From Fluviicola sp. (GTDB lineage: Bacteria > Bacteroidota > Bacteroidia > Flavobacteriales_D > Crocinitomicaceae), in assembly GCA_031260455.1 (NCBI GenBank), contig JAIRJW010000055.1, forward strand, positions 1 to 64,000: a stretch of DNA of 64,000 nucleotides, written 5' to 3'. Below the pieces are notes generated by a model. It worked only from the letters and a program-made list of their open reading frames with translations, was not told the origin of the DNA and did no database searches. The position numbers and the translations under genes are program-made. The stretch's first letter is position 1, and each line of letters starts with the position of its first letter. Positions 1-7,935 of this stretch are shown here, one piece after another.

Positions 1-1089
1 CACCTGGCATCCGGCAGCACTGCCCCGCACCACCACACCCGATTGAATATTTCCTACGATGCCAACTTTTACGGGGCAAACATCCCGCTGGGCTACCAGT
101 ATCAGGTTTACAGCGCCAATTACTATAAAAGCAACTACCTAGGTCTGCCCGATTTTTTCCTCAGCACCTTCCTGTATGCCACCGTGAACCAGAAAACCTT
201 CCGGGAGCTGGTGGGGCGGCATACAGTGACAATATTTTTTTCTTTCCCATACAAAAAATCAGCTACACGGAGCCCACCCACCACTGGAGGAGACAGAATT
301 TCTTAAACGCGCTGAATGCGGTGGACAACGGAGAAAACATCTTCCACATGCCCGTTGCTTCCAGAAACATCGCTATTTCTCTGGGAAAAATCAGCGGAAA
401 AAACAGTGATGGAACAGAAGAATACAATAACGCTGGAGAATACTGGCAGAACATTTCCGTGATGGGATTCCGCTTCCGCATAGGAATTGCGAAATACATG
501 CCTTCCGGGCAGACCTTTCAGATCTTCCGCAGGCAGCTGCCTCCTGTGCTCCTCAACCCCTTTCAGGCCGTGTGCAAACACGAGGTCAATGTATCCATGA
601 TGCAGGAAATTGATAACGTAGCGGGATCGTTTCTGAATAAAATGGGGAACTTCGTTGATGTGGCAGACAGAACTTATTTTCCTCTGACGCCAGCTACCCT
701 TTTCGGCAAATCCTTTTTCACTCACAAACCGGTGGTTTCCGCACTCGGCATCAACCGCAATCTCTGGCCTTCCGACGGCTCCAACGGTTATGAAGACATT
801 AAAAAACATTTAGAAGTCCTTTCTGAAGGCACTCGGGAAGAATCAGAGAAACAAGACCGGATCCGGCTTTACCCAAATCCCAGCAATGATGGAACTTTTT
901 CTTTGAAATCCGCTTCGGAAGCCGTAATTTCAACCGTACGTATCTATACTATGTATGGAATACCGATACGAGACAGCAAATATAGAAGCAACAGAATACC
1001 ACTCACCGGTGCTACTCCAAACGGGAACGTCCTTAGTGCAGGTTACAATCAATTCAAAAACGGAAACCCTTAAATTAGTTGTATTATGA
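1..1089 (+). pseudogene. T9SS type A cargo protein, 3' part, two frameshifts
   Basis: The gene is already open at base 1, so its start lies outside the window. It reads in frame 1 to about base 215, continues in frame 3 from about 216 to 1020, and returns to frame 1 for the last 22 codons, stopping at 1087-1089. The first shift falls within 211-241, which holds a GGGG run and a T7 run. The second falls at the GGG near 1023-1025. The joined product ends in a T9SS type A sorting domain: a YPNPSNDGTF motif, then a tail finishing TINSKTETLKLVVL. That tail directs outer-membrane export through T9SS. The rest of the protein has no family I recognise. The two shifts cancel, so this may be recent decay or base-calling error in homopolymers. 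The stop overlaps the next start (ATGA). Confidence 0.7.
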
Positions 1090-1616
1090 AGCAGATATTG
1101 ATAATGAGTATATTGTTGTTGGCAACAGGTTGCACTAAATTTGGTAAGAATATCACCATGAAAGGGCGTGTACTGAATCCCATAACCGGTGAAGGAATTG
1201 AAGGAGCGGAAATAAGGATGTTTAAACCAATATGGTGGGCTTATGACGGGGGAGATAAAGTGATCAAAGCCACCACTTCCGGGGCAGATGGCTCCTTTGA
1301 GATCAGCAAGCTGAGCCTTTCAGCCGAATCTATTCAATGTAATACGTCTCCTGCCGGAGCTTACTATGGCATGGGCTGGACACAAAACAACGGGGCTTCC
1401 TTCATCGGAGCTGGGGCCGATTTAGCAGTCAAAAAAGGAAAAACCGTGCATGCGGATTATTATGCCGTGCCGTATGGAAATTTGAAATTTGCACCAAAAA
1501 ACATAACGTGTTTCAATCAGTTTGACACACTTTTTGTAAATATCAAATATCAAATATCAAATATCAAATATCAAATATCAAATATCAAATATCAAATATC
1601 AAATATCAAATATTAA
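1086..1616 (+). CDS. Lipoprotein with carboxypeptidase-regulatory-like fold, read off-frame through a heptamer repeat
   Basis: The start ATG overlaps the previous stop. Residues 1-16 form a lipoprotein signal ending in LLLATGC, so Cys16 would be lipidated and the protein anchored to a membrane. Residues from about 26 (MKGRVLNPITGEGIEGAEI) look like a carboxypeptidase-regulatory/transthyretin-like beta-sandwich, common in Bacteroidota envelope proteins. After residue 150 the reading enters eleven AAATATC units, giving a NIKYQIS repeat, and stops just after it. Another frame stays open through the repeat and encodes a plausible C-terminal segment to 1803. In the present state the product is therefore probably truncated, and a change in repeat number would restore a protein of about 240 residues. 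The function is unknown. Confidence 0.7.
   Translation: MKQILIMSILLLATGCTKFGKNITMKGRVLNPITGEGIEGAEIRMFKPIWWAYDGGDKVIKATTSGADGSFEISKLSLSAESIQCNTSPAGAYYGMGWTQNNGASFIGAGADLAVKKGKTVHADYYAVPYGNLKFAPKNITCFNQFDTLFVNIKYQISNIKYQISNIKYQISNIKY
1538..1613. repeat. Heptanucleotide tandem repeat (AAATATC), 10 full copies plus 6 bases
   Basis: Uninterrupted AAATATC units run from 1538 to 1607 and a partial unit follows to 1613. The array lies inside a coding frame. None of its three frames contains a stop, and 7 is not a multiple of 3, so each gain or loss of a unit moves the downstream frame. One unit fewer or two units more would join the upstream lipoprotein frame to the downstream open frame. This is the structure of a slipped-strand phase-variation switch. 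Confidence 0.9.
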
Positions 1617-1803
1617 TAATTTTTTACCCTATACTGATATTTACCCAGGCTGTATTGATTACACCAACGCAAATTATTATAAATTCCCAATGGGCTGGTA
1701 TTATTTCAGCGGGTATTACAAGAGAAACAATGTAGTTACTCCATTTAGTGATAGCATATATGTTACCGCAGGCGGGTATCATGAATGGGCTTTTCACTAT
1801 TAA
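1614..1803 (+). other. Out-of-frame C-terminal part of the heptamer-interrupted lipoprotein
   Basis: The frame in phase with base 1615 is open from within the repeat to a TAA at 1801-1803. It encodes about 62 residues rich in Tyr, Trp, Gly and Asn, for example CIDYTNANYYKFPMGWYYF, with ordinary codon use and no start codon of its own. The composition resembles the end of a secreted beta-rich lipoprotein and continues the character of the upstream part. I read it as the second half of the same gene, separated only by frame. Homology was not tested. Confidence 0.6.
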
Positions 1804-1930
1804 ACTACGGCTACCCGAACCAGGGTCGTCTGCCACAGAGTTCTTTTTCTTTCAGAATGAAAGGATCCCCGAAAAAGCTTCTTCACAAGCACCTTTTGAT
1901 AAGTTTCAATCGGAGATTCGAAAAAAAGAT

Positions 1931-1938
1931 TATTTTTG
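1931..1938 (+). promoter_or_regulatory. Bacteroidota -7 box (TATTTTTG) for the TPR-ribH group
   Basis: TATTTTTG fits the TAnnTTTG consensus of the Bacteroidota primary sigma factor and lies 22 bases before the ATG at 1961. No clear -33 TTG was found at the usual spacing. Confidence 0.5.
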
Positions 1939-1960
1939 CAACGCTTAAATAGAAAAACAA

Positions 1961-2593
1961 ATGGTAGAAACTACTAGTTTTAATGATATTAAACGTCAAT
2001 TTCAGGAAAATAAAAGACTTCGCATAATCACTTTTGCAGTGATCGGTCTTATTATATTAATTCTTGGATACATTCTTTACAGACAGTTTGTTTATGCTCC
2101 AAAGAACCAGAAATCTAATGAAGGATATTACAGAGGATTAAACCTGGCTGCGAAAGATTCGGTCGATGCTGCAATTGCTGAACTGGAGCCTTTTGTGAAA
2201 AAAAATGACGGGTATCAGGGCGGGCAGGTAGCTAAGTTTACTTTGGCACGTCAGTATATGGCGAAAAATGACTTCAAAAAAGCTCTGAAATTGCTGGAAG
2301 ATGTATCGCTGAAAGATACTTACGGTCCTGCAATGGTTTTGGGGCTTCAGGGAGATTGCTACAGTGAGTTGGGTAAATACAAAGATGCTTTGAATTTGTA
2401 TGAAGATGCAGCAGAAGCAAAAGAGAATGAGTGGACAACACCAACTTATTTGTTCAAAGCGGGTCAGGTTGCGGAAGAAATCAAAGACTACGCAAAAGCA
2501 AAAGAATTGTACGAAAGAATTAATAAGGATTACTACATGTTTGGTCAACAGAAAACGATCGACAAATACATTGCAAGAGTGTCCAATAAATAA
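1961..2593 (+). CDS. Tetratricopeptide repeat inner-membrane protein
   Basis: The protein has 210 residues. One membrane segment lies at about residues 23-42 (IITFAVIGLIILILGYILY) after a short charged cytoplasmic N terminus. The periplasmic part holds TPR-like helix pairs from about 60 to 205, such as AKFTLARQYMAKNDFKKALK and LGLQGDCYSELGKYKDALNL. The layout resembles YfgM-like tail proteins that hold periplasmic partners. A TPR protein next to ribH is a recurring arrangement in Bacteroidota, as far as I recall. Its stop is followed within 10 bases by ribH, so the two are probably cotranscribed. The exact role is unknown. Confidence 0.8.
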   Translation: MVETTSFNDIKRQFQENKRLRIITFAVIGLIILILGYILYRQFVYAPKNQKSNEGYYRGLNLAAKDSVDAAIAELEPFVKKNDGYQGGQVAKFTLARQYMAKNDFKKALKLLEDVSLKDTYGPAMVLGLQGDCYSELGKYKDALNLYEDAAEAKENEWTTPTYLFKAGQVAEEIKDYAKAKELYERINKDYYMFGQQKTIDKYIARVSNK

Positions 2594-2602
2594 AATTTGA
2601 AA

Positions 2603-3094
2603 GTGGCTACGAGTTTAAAAAACTTATCAGCGTTCGATCAGGATACAATTCCAAATGGTGCCGGTTTTACAATCGGCATTGTTGTTTCTGAATGGAACGG
2701 TCATATCACTTCCCGCTTGCTGGAAGGAGCTGTTGAAACCTTGATGAAGGCAGATGTGAAGGAATCCGCTTTGCGGATCAAACACGTCCCGGGAGCTTTT
2801 GAATTGCCTTTGGGAGCTCAATGGTTTGCACAGGATGAACAAATTGACGGAATTATTGTAATCGGTGTGGTGATCCAGGGGGAAACAAGGCATTTCGATT
2901 TCGTGTGTTCGGGAACAACTCAGGGAATTGTAGATGTAACGCTGAAATACAACAAACCGATTGGCTTTTGTTTGCTGACAGACAATACGGAGCAGCAATC
3001 AATCGACAGGGCAGGAGGAAAACACGGAAACAAAGGAGTGGAAGCTGCTGTAACTGTATTGAAGATGATTGGATTAAAGAAAAATTTTAATTAA
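2603..3094 (+). CDS. ribH: 6,7-dimethyl-8-ribityllumazine synthase
   Basis: It condenses 5-amino-6-ribitylamino-uracil with 3,4-dihydroxy-2-butanone 4-phosphate, the penultimate step of riboflavin synthesis. Family motifs are visible: the N-terminal GIVVSEWN, the VPGAFELP loop, the GVVIQGETRHFDFVC segment with the catalytic His, and the closing C-terminal helix. The length, about 163 residues, is normal. The GTG at 2603 is preferred over the in-frame TTG at 2597 because family members begin MATSLKNLS-like and this frame reads VATSLKNLSAFDQDT from the GTG. It sits between the TPR gene and glmM with tiny gaps, which suggests one transcript. Confidence 0.93.
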   Translation: MATSLKNLSAFDQDTIPNGAGFTIGIVVSEWNGHITSRLLEGAVETLMKADVKESALRIKHVPGAFELPLGAQWFAQDEQIDGIIVIGVVIQGETRHFDFVCSGTTQGIVDVTLKYNKPIGFCLLTDNTEQQSIDRAGGKHGNKGVEAAVTVLKMIGLKKNFN

Positions 3095-3096
3095 GA

Positions 3097-4503
3097 ATGA
3101 CATTAATTAAATCCATTTCAGGAATCAGAGGAATGATCGGGGGGGCTCCCGGTGATAATTTAACTCCTATTGATGCTGTGCAGTTTGCTGCCGCTTATGG
3201 GACCTGGCTGAAATCCATTTACGGCTCCGGCAAATTGAAAGTCGTCGTCGGAAGAGATGCGCGGCTTTCAGGTGAAATGATAGCTGCTCTGGTGATCCAG
3301 ACACTTGTGGGCTTGGGAATCAAAGTGATTGATCTCGGGTTATCGACTACACCAACAGTGGAGATGGCGGTTCCATATCACCAGGCAAACGGAGGAATTA
3401 TCCTGACTGCTTCTCATAATCCGAAACAGTGGAATGCATTGAAATTGCTGAATAGCAAAGGAGAATTTATTTCTGGTGAAGAGGGAGAGTTGTTGCTGAA
3501 AATTGCAGGAGAAGGAAGTTTCGTTTTTGCAGAGATCGATGAGATTGGAAAAGTGGTGAAGGACGAACAGGCAATTGAGCGTCATATTGATGCTGTTTGT
3601 GCGCTTCCGGATGTGGATATTCCCGCAATCAGCAATGCAAACTTTAAGGTTGTTGTGGATGCGGTAAACTCAACGGGAGGAATTTCTGTTCCGCAATTGC
3701 TCCGCAAGTTGGGAGTAAGAGATATTATTGAAATATACTGCGAGCCGACCGGATATTTCCCGCACAATCCGGAGCCCTTGAAAGAGCATTTAACAGAATT
3801 ATCGGCACGTGTGATTTCCGAAAAAGCACATCTGGGAATTACTGTTGATCCGGATGTGGATCGTTTGGCACTCGTCAATGAAGACGGTTCTATGTTTGGT
3901 GAAGAATATACGCTGGTTGCCGTTTCCGAATATATTCTTTCCAAAAGAAAAGGAGCGACCGTTTCAAATTTGAGCTCTACCAGAGCCTTGCGCGATATTA
4001 CAGAAGAAGCAGGTTGCGCGTATCATGCTTCGGCAGTAGGTGAGGTAAATGTAGTGGTAAAAATGAAGGAAACCAATGCGGTGATCGGAGGAGAAGGAAA
4101 CGGCGGAATCATTTACCCGGATTTGCATTACGGAAGAGATTCATTGGTGGGAATTGCTTTGTTCCTGTCTCATTTGGCATACAAGAAAATGAGCATGACC
4201 GCTCTTCGGGCATCGTACCCGAATTACGAGATGGCGAAGAAGAAAATCGACCTGACTCCGGGAATCGACGTAGATGCAATCCTGAAAAAAATGGCGGAGA
4301 AATACCAAAATGAAGAAGTAGATACTGCTGACGGAGTGAAAATCTACATCGGGAAAGAATGGGTTCACTTGCGTAAGAGCAATACAGAGCCGATCATTCG
4401 CGTGTATACTGAAAGCAAAGACGCACAGGCAGCATCCGGTCTGGCAGACCGCATTATTGGTGAAATTCAATCGTTGATCAGATCAAATGAAAAAACTGCT
4501 TAA
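3097..4503 (+). CDS. glmM: Phosphoglucosamine mutase (alpha-D-phosphohexomutase family)
   Basis: It converts glucosamine-6-phosphate to glucosamine-1-phosphate for UDP-GlcNAc and cell-wall synthesis. The four-domain phosphohexomutase order is clear: the N-terminal SGIRGMIGG, the phosphoserine loop TASHNP with Ser106, the metal loop DPDVDR, a sugar loop GGEGNGG, and a C-terminal phosphate-binding RKSNTEPIIRVYTES. The length of 468 is normal. GlmM is chosen over phosphomannomutase by overall resemblance to Bacteroidota GlmM, and a second phosphohexomutase at 34898 looks like the PGM/PMM type. The start is 3 bases after the ribH stop, and the 3' end overlaps the next gene by 17 bases. Confidence 0.9.
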   Translation: MTLIKSISGIRGMIGGAPGDNLTPIDAVQFAAAYGTWLKSIYGSGKLKVVVGRDARLSGEMIAALVIQTLVGLGIKVIDLGLSTTPTVEMAVPYHQANGGIILTASHNPKQWNALKLLNSKGEFISGEEGELLLKIAGEGSFVFAEIDEIGKVVKDEQAIERHIDAVCALPDVDIPAISNANFKVVVDAVNSTGGISVPQLLRKLGVRDIIEIYCEPTGYFPHNPEPLKEHLTELSARVISEKAHLGITVDPDVDRLALVNEDGSMFGEEYTLVAVSEYILSKRKGATVSNLSSTRALRDITEEAGCAYHASAVGEVNVVVKMKETNAVIGGEGNGGIIYPDLHYGRDSLVGIALFLSHLAYKKMSMTALRASYPNYEMAKKKIDLTPGIDVDAILKKMAEKYQNEEVDTADGVKIYIGKEWVHLRKSNTEPIIRVYTESKDAQAASGLADRIIGEIQSLIRSNEKTA

Positions 4504-5365
4504 TCTGCTGCTTCTGGCCGTTTGCCCTTTTGCAGTGAACGCCCAGGAAACGGTAAGTACCGAAGCATACGACTTCGAAAGCTGGACCCAGGATTGGAGA
4601 GATCCCTTAACAGAAGCGTTTATTATCGCCGATGCCTGTAAATTGAGGTCACAACCTTCTTCCGGTTCTGAAATGGTCGCAAAATTACTGATCGGAGATC
4701 GGGTTAAAGTATTGGCAGTATCCGGAACCGATACAACGATTAACGGAATTCAATCCAGATGGATTCATGTCGAAGCGGGAAAGAAGAAGGGATATGTTTG
4801 GGGAGGATTGTTGACAAATCAGGTTTTAAAAGTATCTGATACGACTTCTGCCATTTGGGGAATCACCCGGATTGTAAGAGAAGGCGATACCCTTGTTGAT
4901 TATTATGCATCGGTTAGAATCTTTTCCCACAGGCAAATTATCAAGCAAACCGAGTTTAAAGTGAGTCATGCAGACCAACCCGGTTACGGTGAATTGGTTC
5001 TGATAAGAAACCCTCTGCTTGAAGGAGTGAAACACGTTTTTGTATATAATACACTGGCAGAAGCTTGTGGTGTAAGCTGGAGCGAACACTATTTGCTGGA
5101 AACCGAAGAAAAAATCAGCTACCTGGAAAGCGGATCCGGAGTTTCTGAAGCGGGAGCTTTCCACTCGTCAGCCGTATTGATTTTTCCCACCCTTGAAAAA
5201 GAAGAGGATTATACGATACCATATACCCGAAAACCGGAAAAAGACCAAATTTTGAGAGTAACTTCTTTGGATGAATACGACGAAAATTGTGTCTGGCAGG
5301 AACATACCAGCATTGAAAGTTTTGAATGGAAAGAAGGCCGGATGAATCCTTTTTGCAGGGATTAA
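4487..5365 (+). CDS. Secreted SH3-domain protein
   Basis: A cleavable signal peptide is visible (MKKLLNLLLLAVCPFAVNAQ). Residues about 45-110 form a bacterial SH3-like domain: a variable-length CKLRSQPSSGSEMVAKLLIGD strand pair, then SRWIHVEAGKKKGYVWGGLL, the pattern of SH3b domains that bind peptidoglycan or other periplasmic ligands. The remaining 180 residues are beta-rich with no recognised family. The start lies inside the end of glmM, so translation is probably coupled, and a role near the cell wall would fit but is inference. No lipobox cysteine is seen. Confidence 0.75.
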   Translation: MKKLLNLLLLAVCPFAVNAQETVSTEAYDFESWTQDWRDPLTEAFIIADACKLRSQPSSGSEMVAKLLIGDRVKVLAVSGTDTTINGIQSRWIHVEAGKKKGYVWGGLLTNQVLKVSDTTSAIWGITRIVREGDTLVDYYASVRIFSHRQIIKQTEFKVSHADQPGYGELVLIRNPLLEGVKHVFVYNTLAEACGVSWSEHYLLETEEKISYLESGSGVSEAGAFHSSAVLIFPTLEKEEDYTIPYTRKPEKDQILRVTSLDEYDENCVWQEHTSIESFEWKEGRMNPFCRD

Positions 5366-5531
5366 CCGATCGGAGCTCTTGTTTGTGCTTCAAATAGTTG
5401 TTATAATAAAATCGTATTTAGCTGTTGATACTCAGAAAGATATGTTTTTTTTGCGGCAATATTTTCTATTTTTATGCTGATTTATTTGAACGAAAACGGC
5501 TTTAAGTAGTATTTAAAGAAAATTAATTCCA

Positions 5532-7208
5532 ATGAAAAAAGTAGTAGTGCTTTTACTGGCAATTCTCCCCAATTTCTATTCGTTCGCCAACGATAAAGAG
5601 GTCATCAAATCTGCCATTAGCGAGGTGACCGTGTACACCAGCGGTGCTCAGGTGTACCGAAAGGCAAATTTCAATGTAAAACCCGGAATTACCGAACTGA
5701 TCATTGAAGGTGTCAGCCCGAACATTGATCCGAAAAGTTTGCAGGTAAAAGCCTTCGGAAATGTTGTTTTACTGGATTCCAAATACCAGAAATATTACCC
5801 GAAACCGGAAACTCCGAAACTGGAAGGACTTCCGCTAAAGATCCGGAAAGATATCAATATGCTCCAGGATTCCATGGATAATGTCGCTTATGACATCAAA
5901 GAAATCCAGGATGAGATAGATGTGCTGAATACCTCTAAAAACATCCTGTCCAATAACGGAGCCATTCGCGGACAAGGAAAAGTGAACGACTCGGTTCAAT
6001 TGCTGAAACAGGTAGTAGATTATTACCAGCTGAAGATGAATGAGATCAACAAGAAGCTGCAGCAATTGAATAAACGTATAAAATTAAAAAATACGACATT
6101 CCAGGGAATGAGTGAGCGAATGAAAGATTTGCAGAATTATCAGTCTTCCAATACGCCAAAAGTTCCCGTTGGCCCGGTTCATAGAATTGTTGTAACTGTC
6201 CAGTCGAAAGAAGCGGTTGCCGGAAGACTGGTCGTTTCCTACCTGGCTTCAGGAGCTTCCTGGGTTCCTTCATACGATATTCGCGGCGAAATTACAGAAG
6301 GAAAAGTAAACCTGGCTTACAAAGCAAGTGTGCAGCAAAATACAGGTGAATCCTGGGACAATGTGCAGCTGACGCTTTCCACAAATGATCCGTATCAGAA
6401 CAAAATCAAGCCGGATTTGCATCCATGGTATGTGGATTACTACAACTTCAGTGCTGTGAACGGAAGGCTGAATACTATGAGTATCTCCCCGGCTCCATCT
6501 CTTAAAGAAGATAAAGCAGACTCAGACTTGTATAAGAGGGAGGAAGAGAAAGAGATGACAGATGCTGAAACGGCTGCAAATTTCACAACGGTAATCAACC
6601 GGGTTTTATCGGCTGAATACAAAATTGATTTACCATATACGATTGAGAGCAATGGAGACAAATCCCTGGTATTGATACGAAACGTTGACTTGGCGGCCAA
6701 CTACAGATATTATACCGTTCCTAAACTGGATCCGGGAGTGTTCCTGGTTGCAGAAGTAGTCAAGCTCGAAGATTTACAGCTGGTTCCTGCAAATGCGAAT
6801 ATTTTCTTTGACGGAACATATATCGGCGAAACATATATTGATCCGACAGCCATGAATGACACGTTGAAATTAAGCCTTGGAAAAGATCCGAACATCCTTG
6901 CCAAACGCATTTTGCTGAAAAAAGATTACAAGGAAAAAATCATCGGAAACGATATTGAGCGCACTTATGCATACGAAATTTCAGTGAAAAATCTGAAAGC
7001 CAATGCCGTGGAGCTGGTGATTGAAGACCAGATTCCTGTAACCACCAATGGGGAAATCGCTATAGACAAGATCAATACGGATAAAGCTGATTACGATAAA
7101 ACGACAGGAAAATTAACCTGGACGGTCAATCTGAAAACCAAAGCCACAGAAAAAATGACCTACTCATTCAAAATTAAATATCCGAAAGACCGGAATGTCA
7201 TCCTTTAA
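5532..7208 (+). CDS. Mucoidy-inhibitor MuiA family protein (DUF4140/DUF4139)
   Basis: A signal peptide (MKKVVVLLLAILPNFYSFA) is followed by the DUF4140-type opening AISEVTVYTSGAQVYRKANF. A coiled-coil stretch covers about residues 105-200 (many Lys/Glu/Gln, KMNEINKKLQQLNKRIKLK). The DUF4139 beta domain starts near 225 with ASWVPSYDIRGEI and runs to the end. The length of 558 is typical. The family name comes from a gene linked to mucoid phenotype, and its biochemical activity is not established. It is preceded by a 166-base gap with no clear promoter and stands alone. A hairpin follows at 7232. Confidence 0.85.
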   Translation: MKKVVVLLLAILPNFYSFANDKEVIKSAISEVTVYTSGAQVYRKANFNVKPGITELIIEGVSPNIDPKSLQVKAFGNVVLLDSKYQKYYPKPETPKLEGLPLKIRKDINMLQDSMDNVAYDIKEIQDEIDVLNTSKNILSNNGAIRGQGKVNDSVQLLKQVVDYYQLKMNEINKKLQQLNKRIKLKNTTFQGMSERMKDLQNYQSSNTPKVPVGPVHRIVVTVQSKEAVAGRLVVSYLASGASWVPSYDIRGEITEGKVNLAYKASVQQNTGESWDNVQLTLSTNDPYQNKIKPDLHPWYVDYYNFSAVNGRLNTMSISPAPSLKEDKADSDLYKREEEKEMTDAETAANFTTVINRVLSAEYKIDLPYTIESNGDKSLVLIRNVDLAANYRYYTVPKLDPGVFLVAEVVKLEDLQLVPANANIFFDGTYIGETYIDPTAMNDTLKLSLGKDPNILAKRILLKKDYKEKIIGNDIERTYAYEISVKNLKANAVELVIEDQIPVTTNGEIAIDKINTDKADYDKTTGKLTWTVNLKTKATEKMTYSFKIKYPKDRNVIL

Positions 7209-7231
7209 TAGTTGCTTTGTAGTTTGAATGT

Positions 7232-7257
7232 ATCCCTTGGCTTGTTGGCCGGGGGAT
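7232..7257. terminator. Hairpin between convergent genes
   Basis: An 11-pair stem (ATCCCTTGGCT against GGCCGGGGGAT, with G-U pairs) has a 4-base loop and is followed by a T-rich stretch on the plus strand. It lies between the MuiA gene and the facing DUF983 gene. Confidence 0.55.
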
Positions 7258-7664
7258 TATTTTATTTCCGATAACCGGTGTTTGCTGATTGCATCCGGAT
7301 CGTATGGAAAGAACAAGTTGGCCCAGATAATTTTGGAAAGCGCATAAAAATAAGGACTGATGAAAATAGAAATCCCTGAAATGACAGTGATCTGAGTCCA
7401 GGTTCCGGTTTTGGGAAAAAAGAGGTTGAAACTCACCCAGCAGGTTACAAACAAAGCAACCCCCAAAGCATAGGAAACATACATGGCTCCGTAATAAAAA
7501 CCAACTTCCTTTTCGTATTTTAACCCGCACTTCGAACAGTGCTCATGTATCTTCCCCAGGTTTTTCATGTCATAGGGCTGTGAAAGGAAAAATTCACCTT
7601 CCCGGCATTGCGGACATCTCATCTTGAAAATACTGTTTAACCTGGATCCTTTACCAATCAACAT
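7257..7664 (-). CDS. DUF983 family membrane protein
   Basis: The protein has 135 residues. The N terminus carries two CxxC pairs (CPQC near residue 18 and CSKCG near 43), which look like a zinc knuckle. Two hydrophobic segments follow (about residues 58-83 and 90-115). This matches DUF983, small zinc-ribbon membrane proteins of unknown function that occur across Bacteroidota and Alphaproteobacteria. It is a single gene that converges on the MuiA gene. A -7 box lies 23 bases upstream. Confidence 0.85.
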   Translation of the reverse strand: MLIGKGSRLNSIFKMRCPQCREGEFFLSQPYDMKNLGKIHEHCSKCGLKYEKEVGFYYGAMYVSYALGVALFVTCWVSFNLFFPKTGTWTQITVISGISIFISPYFYALSKIIWANLFFPYDPDAISKHRLSEIK

Positions 7665-7687
7665 TTTTTTATTGTTTCAGTGTTCTG

Positions 7688-7695
7688 CAAAGGTA
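7688..7695 (-). promoter_or_regulatory. -7 box (TACCTTTG) for the DUF983 gene
   Basis: On the minus strand the sequence reads TACCTTTG, which fits TAnnTTTG, 23 bases before the start of the DUF983 gene. No clear -33 element was seen. Confidence 0.5.
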
Positions 7696-7832
7696 GGGAC
7701 ATCCGGACGAAGAAAAGTTGATCTGAATCAGTTTTTAATTTTTTTTAGAAAAACAGTTTTTCTGAAACCTTTCTTCATTTCTTGCGTTAAAATCAACTAA
7801 CGGATCAATTATTAACATCTACAGGTTAAGGG

Positions 7833-7875
7833 AAAGAGGCTGTCAGGTAAAAGACTGATGGCCTTTTTCTTTTTT
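7833..7875 (+). terminator. Orphan intrinsic terminator upstream of the C25 peptidase gene
   Basis: AGGCTGTCAG (7837-7846) pairs with CTGATGGCCT (7855-7864) through two G-U pairs, with an 8-base loop, flanking A/T pairs, and then TTTTTCTTTTTT. No plus-strand gene lies upstream in this gap, because the neighbour is the divergent DUF983 gene. It therefore ends either a short unannotated RNA or the leader of the peptidase mRNA (attenuation). Confidence 0.6.
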
Positions 7876-7935
7876 GTTAATTAGTTTTCTTCTTCAATAA
7901 GAATCAGTACATTGGAAAGCTAAAAAACGATGTAA

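Noticed and set aside
1748..1948. Small plus-strand open frame
   Set aside because: It overlaps the better-supported out-of-frame lipoprotein end and the promoter of the TPR gene, and has no recognisable domain.
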